Below, in pieces: positions 1 to 4,757 of a stretch of DNA of 6,223 nucleotides; position 1 is the stretch's first letter; the number at the start of each line of letters is the position of its first letter. The stretch covers positions 1 through 6,223 of the forward strand of contig CAYFJO010000586.1 of assembly GCA_964343305.1 (NCBI GenBank), given 5' to 3'. The translations under genes were made by a program, and so were the position numbers. The notes below the pieces were generated by a model. The model did no database searches. It had not been told where the DNA came from and saw only the letters and a program-made list of their open reading frames with translations. Source of the DNA: CAYFJO01 sp964343305. GTDB taxonomy: Bacteria > Planctomycetota > Planctomycetia > Pirellulales > Pirellulaceae.

Positions 1-7
1 CAATCAG

Positions 8-946
8 ATGCCACTCGATCCAAAAGTTCAACAACAACTCGACGCGATTGCCAAGTGGGGCATCCCGCCAGTCAACGAAATGACGCCCGACGAGGCGCGA
101 CAACAGATGATCGTCGCCAGCGCCGCGCTGGGTCCGCCCGAGCCAGTTCACGCGGTCGAAGATCAACACGTGCCCAGTTCGGCGTGCGACATTCCGATCC
201 GAATCTACAAACCGCGGTCCGATGCCGCGCTTCCGGTGGTCGTCTATTTCCACGGCGGCGGTTGGGTTGTGGGCAGCATCGACACGCACGACAACTATTG
301 CCGGTCCCTGGCGAATGCCGCGGACATGATCGTCGTTTCTGTTGACTATCGCTTGGCCCCCGAACACACTTTTCCCGCCGCGGCCGAAGATTCCTACGAA
401 GCAACCCGCTGGGTCGACGACAACATCGAGTCGATCGGTGGCGTGCCGGGCAAACTTGCAGTCGCGGGCGACAGCGCCGGTGGAAACATGGCGGCCGTCA
501 CGGCCCTCATGTCTCGCGATCGCGGCACACCCGACATTGCCTTTCAAGTGCTCATCTATCCAATCACCGATTACGACGTCGAGACGCCATCGTATCGCGA
601 TTTTTCGACCGGCTACTTCCTTACTCGCGATGCGATGATCTGGTTTTGGGGTCAATACGTGCCTCATGAGGCGGACCGCGCAAATCCATACGCCCTGCCC
701 ATGCGAGCCGAGAGCCTGCAAGGTTTGCCGCCGGCTCTCATCGTCACCGCCGAATACGACCCACTACGCGACGAGGGCGAAATCTACGCCGAAAAACTTC
801 GCGAGGCCGGCGTCGAAGCGACGATGACCCGCTACGACGGCATGATTCACGGATTCACTCGCCGAACCAACATGTATGCAAAAGCCCGGCAGGCACTGGA
901 CGAAGTCGCATCGCATCTCAAGCGAGTTCTGAATCATGGCGCGTGA
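8..946 (+). CDS. alpha/beta hydrolase, hormone-sensitive-lipase (HSL/fold-3) family esterase
   Basis: This 312-residue protein is a probable cytoplasmic carboxylesterase that hydrolyses short or medium acyl esters; the natural substrate is unknown. The oxyanion-hole motif HGGGW is at residues 82-86 and the nucleophile elbow GDSAGG at 154-159, with Ser156 as nucleophile. Asp251 in DPLRDEG and His281 in MIHGF complete the expected triad. The block DYRLAPEHTFPAAAED (about 113-128) is also typical of the family, and the length is normal. I see no signal peptide or membrane segment. The start MPLDP fits relatives, but only seven bases precede it, with no in-frame stop and no visible ribosome site, so an upstream start outside the window cannot be excluded. 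A truncated paralogue of its 3' end lies 287 nt downstream. It converges with the toxin-antitoxin pair on the other strand. Confidence 0.93.
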   Translation: MPLDPKVQQQLDAIAKWGIPPVNEMTPDEARQQMIVASAALGPPEPVHAVEDQHVPSSACDIPIRIYKPRSDAALPVVVYFHGGGWVVGSIDTHDNYCRSLANAADMIVVSVDYRLAPEHTFPAAAEDSYEATRWVDDNIESIGGVPGKLAVAGDSAGGNMAAVTALMSRDRGTPDIAFQVLIYPITDYDVETPSYRDFSTGYFLTRDAMIWFWGQYVPHEADRANPYALPMRAESLQGLPPALIVTAEYDPLRDEGEIYAEKLREAGVEATMTRYDGMIHGFTRRTNMYAKARQALDEVASHLKRVLNHGA

Positions 947-972
947 CCCATGGCAGCGGGGCGATGCGTTTC

Positions 973-1161
973 TCAAATGAATGTGATCCGACAACGCTCC
1001 GGCACGCGACAACGCATGTCGTCTTGTTCAATGGCGCTTTCAAGGTCACCAAGCCACCTGTCGTTTTCAGGTGGAGTTTTCCAAGAGAGACTCAAGCCCC
1101 AGTCGAGTTGGTAGGCCGCTTTGCAGTCTTCGGCAGTATAGATTGCGGTTGGTGAGGGCAT
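973..1161 (-). pseudogene. 5' remnant of an IS200-like REP-associated tyrosine transposase (RAYT)
   Basis: The 62-codon reading frame starts MPSPTAIYTAEDCKAAYQLD and continues WGLSLSWKTPPENDRWLGDL. From memory this matches the start of IS200-like (Y1-type) REP transposases that are common in planctomycetes, where proteins are normally well over 200 residues. Only about 50 residues look native. After roughly EQDDMR the reading becomes unconvincing and then stops. The HUH motif and catalytic tyrosine expected further along are absent, so this is a dead fragment. A perfect hairpin directly abuts the start codon, leaving no room for a normal ribosome site. It lies between an intact hydrolase and the 3' stump of a second one, on the opposite strand. 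The family assignment rests on recall rather than a search. The alternative is a chance short ORF. Confidence 0.5.
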
Positions 1162-1206
1162 GGTTTGTTAGTTTAACAAACCGCTGCGCAACCGGGACAA
1201 GCCCGG
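1162..1206. repeat. pair of short perfect hairpins (REP-like) at the transposase remnant
   Basis: There are two adjacent inverted repeats. The first has a perfect 9-bp stem, GGTTTGTTA (1162-1170) with TAACAAACC (1174-1182), and a 3-nt loop. The second has a 5-bp GC stem, CCGGG (1192-1196) with CCCGG (1202-1206), and a 5-nt loop. They sit immediately upstream of the transposase remnant's start codon. Terminal hairpins beside the transposase gene are expected of IS200-like elements and of RAYT/REP loci, so they may mark one end of a decayed element. Neither shows a GTAG foot. Neither is followed by a T-run long enough to suggest a terminator. Confidence 0.5.
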
Positions 1207-1232
1207 CAGGGGCAAATTGCTAGTTGGCGGTG

Positions 1233-1381
1233 TTCGCGAGGCCGGCGTCGAAGCCACCATGACTCGTTATGATGGCATGATTCACGGTTTCACTCGTCGC
1301 ACCAACATGTACGCCAAGGCCCAACAATCGCTCGAAGAAATAGCGTCGCATCTCAAGCGCGCTCTAGCCTATGCAGAGTGA
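1233..1381 (+). pseudogene. 3' stump of a second HSL-family hydrolase, paralogous to the intact gene
   Basis: In frame from 1235 to the TGA at 1379-1381, 48 codons align without gaps to residues 265-312 of the hydrolase at 8-946. The first 29 residues (REAGVEATMTRYDGMIHGFT, then RRTNMYAKA) are identical, and nine of the last 19 differ. Within the identical stretch I count 12 nucleotide differences, all synonymous third-position changes. This stump is therefore not a fresh copy. It is the end of an older tandem paralogue that had been under purifying selection. Only the catalytic His region remains; the oxyanion hole, nucleophile and Asp are missing. Homology begins abruptly near 1233. The 73 nt between this stop and the toxin gene show nothing I can name. 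Confidence 0.85.
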
Positions 1382-1454
1382 TTCAACTCGCGATTTCTTC
1401 GCGTGTGTACCCAAATCCACCACGGAAGAATTGTTCGATGAGTTGCTTCACATT

Positions 1455-1763
1455 TCAATCAGCACGTGTCTCAATCTCAGACTGATCACGATGGCCGTGA
1501 AACACACCAAAGATGATCACCTTTGGTGTTTCCACGCGATAATAAATGATGAATGGAAATCGTCGGGTCATGATGCGTCGCATGCCTGCAAACGCAACGG
1601 CGTAGGTCTCCGGCGATTCCACCACTCGCTTTAAAGCTGCGTCGACCTCTTCTTCGAACTCTTCGCCTAACCCTGGTCGCTTATCTTCGTACCATTCGAA
1701 CGCTTTGATCACATCGACTCGAGCTTCGGTTCGAAACTCAATCGTCTCAATCGGTGGAATCAT
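1455..1763 (-). CDS. RelE/ParE-family toxin of a type II toxin-antitoxin module
   Basis: This 102-residue protein has the RelE/ParE fold signature. An N-terminal beta strand with FRTEARVDVIKAFEWYE (about 10-26) is followed by a charged helix, RPGLGEEFEEEVDAAL (about 29-44). The MRRIMTRRFPFIIYYRVE core (about 61-78) precedes the final strand VIIFGVFHGHRD. Relatives either cleave mRNA at the ribosome (RelE) or poison gyrase (ParE), and sequence alone does not say which applies here. The gene overlaps the upstream antitoxin by 17 nt. No clear ribosome site precedes its ATG, which suggests translation coupled to the antitoxin. The domain looks complete, so the toxin is probably functional. It is the last gene on the minus strand before the debris patch. 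Confidence 0.88.
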   Translation of the reverse strand: MIPPIETIEFRTEARVDVIKAFEWYEDKRPGLGEEFEEEVDAALKRVVESPETYAVAFAGMRRIMTRRFPFIIYYRVETPKVIIFGVFHGHRDQSEIETRAD

Positions 1764-1986
1764 TTCTACGTTGTCTCAGTTCCGCGCGGATATCTTCCCA
1801 GGGAACGGTATCCTCCGGATTCTGATCATGCGCGTCGATTCGGCGTTCAAGTTCGGCACGTTGCTCGGATGTCGGTTCTGGTGCTTGATCTTGGTCAACT
1901 AAAGTGTCCCAGATTCGACTGATTAGCGTGATGCGGTCGGGGACGGGTATTTGAGAAAAATCGAAGTCTGCTGGTACAAATGACAT
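1747..1986 (-). CDS. addiction-module antitoxin (putative addiction module component family)
   Basis: This 79-residue acidic protein matches the small antitoxin family usually paired with RelE/ParE toxins. It shows an N-terminal helix with VPDRITLISRIWDTLVDQ (about 15-32), then SEQRAELERRIDAHDQNP (about 40-57), and the closing motif VPWEDIRAELRQR (about 61-73). The protein should bind and neutralise the toxin encoded next to it, and it may repress the module, although no DNA-binding domain is obvious. It is translated before the toxin and overlaps it by 17 nt. Its start lies 15 nt after the oxidoreductase stop codon, and this short gap carries its own ribosome site. I cannot see a dedicated promoter, so one may lie within the end of the oxidoreductase gene, or the pair may depend on read-through. 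Confidence 0.87.
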   Translation of the reverse strand: MSFVPADFDFSQIPVPDRITLISRIWDTLVDQDQAPEPTSEQRAELERRIDAHDQNPEDTVPWEDIRAELRQRRNDSTD

Positions 1987-1991
1987 TGTTA

Positions 1992-1996
1992 CACCT
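1992..1996 (-). promoter_or_regulatory. ribosome binding site of the antitoxin gene
   Basis: The minus strand reads AGGTG about five bases before the antitoxin ATG. It lies wholly within the 15-nt gap after the oxidoreductase stop and fixes the antitoxin start. Confidence 0.6.
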
Positions 1997-2001
1997 AATT
2001 G

Positions 2002-3840
2002 TTAAATGGATGCCAACCCGAGTTCGGCCAGCTTTCCTTGCGATGGTACTCCTTCTTCGTCCCAGCCGCGTTCGCTGTAGTAGATGGGCAACATGGCGTC
2101 GAGATTCACCGTAACACCTTTCGACGGACCGTCGGTGTGTGCATCGTCTAGCAGTCGTTTTGGCAAGTTGTCGTCGGCCTTGGTGAGGCCAGCTTTAAGG
2201 TTCCAGAGCCGTTCCAGATTCCAAGTTCGCTCGCCGATCTTCAAGCAATCGTCGTGCGTGTACTTGACGCCCGTTGCGGCTGAGAGACAGTCGACGAATT
2301 CAATTAGCGGAGCGCCGGTGGCGCCGACGAAAAGACAAACGCCGGTATTGTCGTGAGCCGTCGTGCGGTTTTGCTCGGGGACGACCCATTCGCTTTTGCC
2401 TTCGGTGGTGTGCGGGTCCATCACTCCAGCGACCGCTTCAGGGCCGGGCGTCCAGGCTCGCAAGTGGCACGCGCCGCGGTTGCACGTCGCAAACGCCACG
2501 CCCATTCCTTGGAAGCCGCGCGGGTCGTAGGCCGGAAACTCTTGACCTTTGACTCCCATGAAAACGTGCGGGTTGTTGAGCTTCTCGCCCATGCGCCGGG
2601 AACCTTCGGCCAGTTCATTGCCAAAGCCTTCGCGAAGTCCAGTCGCTTCGGTCATCCGGACGAGCGCTTCTCCGGAACCGAATTTCAGTGGCATTTCGAC
2701 CTGGTTATCTGTGATGACACCCGTTTCGTACAATTCCATCGCCGCCGCGAGTGTCGCACCCATCGAAATAGGGTCCATGCCCAGATCGTTGCACAACCAA
2801 TTGGCCATCAACACGGCGTCAAGATCGCCGATGCCGCAGTCCGCGCCAAGCGACCAGGCGTTTTCATATTCTGGACCTTCGCCGGCGGTCTTCCAATTGT
2901 GCGGATGCATGTTGACCATGAACTTGTCGGCCTCATCGCCGATCTTGCAAACGCGGCCGCAGGCGATCGTGCAGGCAAAACACGCCTTGTTTGCAACCAA
3001 ACGTGTGTCGCGAATCGAGTTGCCGTTCAAATTCTCGGCGTGTTCGAATTGGCCTTGCAGGAAATTGCGTGTCGGCAGGCCACCATGCATGTTGGTCATG
3101 TCGATCGTCGCCGCGGTGCCCAGCATGCCAAACGCGGCGCGTCCAGGATTGTCGCGCATCTTGTCTTGCATTTCCCAGAGGGCTTTCATGAACCCTTCTT
3201 GATCCGCAACATCGACCGAGCCCGTTCCGCGAACGGCGATTGCTTTCAGATTTTTCGAACCCATCACAGCGCCAACGCCGCTTCGACCTGCCGCGCGATG
3301 TTTGTCATTCATGATGCAGGCAAAACGGACCAGGTTTTCACCCGCTGGTCCAATGCAAGCGACTCGAAGCTGCGGCAAACCGGTCTCTTCGCGCAAGCCG
3401 TCTTCGGTTTCGCTGACGCCCTTGCCCCAGAATTGCGACGCGTCACGGATTTCAACGTGGTCGTCGTAGATGAAAACGTAACTTGGCTTGGGCGCTTTGC
3501 CTTCGCAGATGATCAAGTCGTAGCCCGCGAATTTGACTTCAGGTCCCCAATGGCCGCCGGAGTTCGACGTGGTGATGGCATCGGTCAACGCGCCTTTGGT
3601 GACGACCATATAGCGAGCACCGCAGGGAACTGGAGTCCCGGTCAGAGGACCCGTGGCAAAGATCAACTTGTTGTCTGGCGAAAGAGCATCGACCGACGGA
3701 TCCATTTCTTCATACAAGTATCGATCCGCCAGACCGCGGCCACCGATGTATTCGTGCAGCCAATCTTCAGGAATTTCTTCGATCGTCGACTTGCCGTTGG
3801 TCAGATCAACTCGCAACAGTGTTCCAGTCCATCCACCCAT
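2002..3840 (-). CDS. aor: aldehyde:ferredoxin oxidoreductase family protein (tungsten bis-pterin enzyme, AorB-like)
   Basis: This is the catalytic subunit of a tungsten-containing aldehyde oxidoreductase, which interconverts aldehydes and carboxylic acids with low-potential electrons. From the start chosen here it has 612 residues, close to the roughly 605 of the Pyrococcus AOR. The N-terminal MGGWTGTLLRVDL is typical. The IGGRG motif (about 32-36), CGARY (73-77) and GRSGVGAVMGSKNLKAI (about 185-201) are pterin-binding regions. The [4Fe-4S] ligands are Cys287, Cys290, Cys294 (CFACTIAC) and Cys502 (NTGVC). GPEYE (about 322-326) and His459 in ACHLR probably supply active-site residues. The frame also permits a start at 3852, but the ATG at 3840 has a GAGGA ribosome site and begins at the conserved domain, so I prefer it. 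The gene follows the Fe-S subunit gene with 96 nt between them. The aldehyde used is unknown, and related enzymes act on aromatic and aliphatic aldehydes. Confidence 0.93.
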   Translation of the reverse strand: MGGWTGTLLRVDLTNGKSTIEEIPEDWLHEYIGGRGLADRYLYEEMDPSVDALSPDNKLIFATGPLTGTPVPCGARYMVVTKGALTDAITTSNSGGHWGPEVKFAGYDLIICEGKAPKPSYVFIYDDHVEIRDASQFWGKGVSETEDGLREETGLPQLRVACIGPAGENLVRFACIMNDKHRAAGRSGVGAVMGSKNLKAIAVRGTGSVDVADQEGFMKALWEMQDKMRDNPGRAAFGMLGTAATIDMTNMHGGLPTRNFLQGQFEHAENLNGNSIRDTRLVANKACFACTIACGRVCKIGDEADKFMVNMHPHNWKTAGEGPEYENAWSLGADCGIGDLDAVLMANWLCNDLGMDPISMGATLAAAMELYETGVITDNQVEMPLKFGSGEALVRMTEATGLREGFGNELAEGSRRMGEKLNNPHVFMGVKGQEFPAYDPRGFQGMGVAFATCNRGACHLRAWTPGPEAVAGVMDPHTTEGKSEWVVPEQNRTTAHDNTGVCLFVGATGAPLIEFVDCLSAATGVKYTHDDCLKIGERTWNLERLWNLKAGLTKADDNLPKRLLDDAHTDGPSKGVTVNLDAMLPIYYSERGWDEEGVPSQGKLAELGLASI

Positions 3841-3845
3841 CGGTT

Positions 3846-3850
3846 TCCTC
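3846..3850 (-). promoter_or_regulatory. ribosome binding site deciding the oxidoreductase start
   Basis: The minus strand reads GAGGA five bases before the ATG at 3838-3840. The alternative upstream ATG at 3850-3852 has only an A-rich stretch and the foot of a repeat before it, so the internal ATG is the better start. Confidence 0.6.
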
Positions 3851-3856
3851 ATTCTT

Positions 3857-3922
3857 TGTAGTCCGGGATCTCCGAGACCGGACAGTGATCGCGATGTCGA
3901 GTCTCGGAGAGACTCGACTACA
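3857..3922. repeat. BIME-like pair of inverted GTAG-REP hairpins between the Fe-S and oxidoreductase genes
   Basis: Two 27-nt units in opposite orientation are separated by 12 nt, and the whole is bounded by TGTAGTC (3857-3863) and GACTACA (3916-3922). Unit 1 folds by GTCCGG (3861-3866) with CCGGAC (3878-3883). Unit 2 has a perfect 10-bp stem (3896-3905 with 3909-3918) and a GGA loop. Aligned in the same orientation the units match at 21 of 27 positions and share the apex TCTCCGAGA. Two of the stem pairs differ in a compensated manner. Each unit begins with GTAG, the foot motif of REPs linked to REP-associated transposases. Lying between two co-directional genes, it could attenuate transcription or protect or process the mRNA, but no T-run marks a true terminator. 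Confidence 0.8.
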
Positions 3923-3936
3923 CCAACAGCCGGTCG

Positions 3937-4419
3937 CTACGAACCCAACGCTTCGACATAGTTTGAATTCACTTTGTCCGCCCATGGTTCGAACCATTCG
4001 CCTGCTTCGCCATCGTCGACCACTTCAATCGCCGCCATCGGACAAGCAACTGCACACGCCGGACTGCCGCCGCACAAATTGCACTTCGACGCCTTGTCGG
4101 TCTTGGGCAACGTGTAGACCGTTCCAAACGGACAAGCGATCGTGCAAAGATGACAGCCGATGCAAAGTTCGGTCATCACCAACTTGGCACCCGTATCTGG
4201 ATCTGGAGCGATCGCATTCACTGGACAAGCCGTCATGCACCAGGCTTCGTCGCACTGCAAACATGTATAAGGAGCATAACTGGCTTCTTCGTCAAACACA
4301 TTGACTCGAATCACACTCCGCGACGGCTGAAACGTCCCCGTTTGGACCCACGAACACGCAAGCTCGCATTGCATACAACCAGTACACTTATCCGGCACGA
4401 TTTTTAACATCTTCGTCAT
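3937..4419 (-). CDS. four-cluster [4Fe-4S] ferredoxin-like electron transfer subunit (AorA-like)
   Basis: This 160-residue soluble protein carries sixteen cysteines in four cluster motifs: Cys12/15/18/22, Cys53/56/61/65, Cys86/89/92/96 and Cys113/116/122/126. Three of the blocks end in the usual CP. This is the HycB/DmsB/PsrB-type polyferredoxin fold, without any twin-arginine signal or membrane segment, so it probably acts in the cytoplasm. Directly upstream of an aldehyde oxidoreductase it most likely wires electrons from the tungsten subunit to a partner, as AorA does in AorABC enzymes. The E. coli YdhY/YdhV pair has a similar layout. No flavin subunit gene is visible in the window. The start at 4419 is supported by an AGGGA ribosome site; a second ATG three codons later is too far from it. 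Confidence 0.9.
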   Translation of the reverse strand: MTKMLKIVPDKCTGCMQCELACSWVQTGTFQPSRSVIRVNVFDEEASYAPYTCLQCDEAWCMTACPVNAIAPDPDTGAKLVMTELCIGCHLCTIACPFGTVYTLPKTDKASKCNLCGGSPACAVACPMAAIEVVDDGEAGEWFEPWADKVNSNYVEALGS

Positions 4420-4425
4420 CGTAAA

Positions 4426-4430
4426 TCCCT
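4426..4430 (-). promoter_or_regulatory. ribosome binding site of the Fe-S subunit gene
   Basis: The minus strand reads AGGGA six bases before the ATG at 4417-4419. It favours that ATG over the in-frame ATG at 4408-4410. Confidence 0.6.
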
Positions 4431-4465
4431 GTTTGGTATGGACAATCGACTGCGATTCGATGGGT

Positions 4466-4494
4466 AGTATCCCTGATCACCGGCCGCGTTTCAA
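4466..4494 (-). promoter_or_regulatory. possible sigma70-type promoter for the Fe-S/oxidoreductase operon
   Basis: On the minus strand, TTGAAA (4494-4489) is followed after exactly 17 nt by GATACT (4471-4466). These match the -35 and -10 consensus at five and four of six positions. Transcription would begin near 4459, about 40 nt before the Fe-S gene start. Planctomycete promoter rules are less well established than those of E. coli, so this is only a candidate. No operator is recognisable. Confidence 0.35.
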
Positions 4495-4581
4495 GTAACG
4501 GTCGTGAGAGTCACATGTAACAGCAAATCCGGCGTGCTTCTCGTGGCAAGGCGAGCGGCAGGTGAGTTCTTGCCTGCCGTG

Positions 4582-4643
4582 GTGGGATCCGCCAGAATTC
4601 CATGCCGAGCATCGTTGTGGATCGGAATTCTGGCGAATTCCAC
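4582..4643. repeat. BIME-like inverted pair of 20-nt repeat units, GTGG foot
   Basis: The unit at 4582-4601 and the reverse complement of 4624-4643 match at 18 of 20 positions, around a 22-nt spacer. The inner 12 bases of each arm (4590-4601 and 4624-4635) are perfectly complementary. The right arm is also a hairpin in its own right, GGAATTC (4624-4630) with GAATTCC (4635-4641). The left arm can fold likewise with one mismatch and one G-T pair. Each unit starts with GTGG, a variation on the GTAG foot of the other repeats in the window. This suggests a further REP family in the same paired layout. Confidence 0.7.
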
Positions 4644-4673
4644 AACAGTGAATCTTCATCTGCCGCCCGACTA

Positions 4674-4726
4674 AACAGAAGCTAACGAAGGAAACGAAGT
4701 CTTTGTTGCCTCTGTTTGCTTCTGTT
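4674..4726. repeat. 53-nt imperfect palindrome with purine-rich 9-nt periodic arms
   Basis: The arms 4674-4699 and 4701-4726 are complementary at 21 of 26 positions, with a perfect outer 9 bp (AACAGAAGC with GCTTCTGTT). The left arm reads as three related 9-mers, AACAGAAGC, TAACGAAGG and AAACGAAGT, so it looks built by short tandem repetition. It lies 31 nt past the kbl stop on the minus strand. The stem could serve as a weak terminator or RNA end-protector for kbl, but no T-tract follows it. A dispersed repeat is the simplest reading. Confidence 0.6.
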
Positions 4727-4757
4727 CAAAAGCGTGAACCTCACAGAAGCAGAACTT

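Larger units (their letters stand above)
4420..4757. other. 338-nt intergenic spacer between kbl and the Fe-S subunit gene
   Basis: No credible gene lies here; a 60-codon minus-strand frame (4477-4659) is mostly repeat sequence. The spacer holds the promoter candidate at 4466-4494 and a 7-bp stem CGGCAGG (4556-4562) with CCTGCCG (4573-4579). It also holds the inverted repeat pair at 4582-4643 and the purine-rich palindrome at 4674-4726. A weak 7-bp stem (4735-4741 with 4762-4768) spans the kbl stop codon and is followed by only four T on the minus strand, so I do not call a terminator for kbl. Confidence 0.7.

Noticed and set aside
1371..1634. An 87-codon plus-strand frame starting in the hydrolase stump
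   Set aside because: It starts out of frame at the end of the pseudogene and runs antisense through the toxin gene, with no domain signal.
2353..3861. A 502-codon open frame on the plus strand across most of the oxidoreductase gene
   Set aside because: It lies fully antisense to a well-supported enzyme gene. Its protein has no recognisable domain and a composition rich in Arg, Ala, Val and His, as expected from reading biased codons backwards. It starts inside the enzyme gene with no separate signals.
4477..4659. A 60-codon minus-strand frame in the spacer upstream of the Fe-S gene
   Set aside because: Most of it is translated palindromic repeat, and it has no family resemblance or ribosome site.
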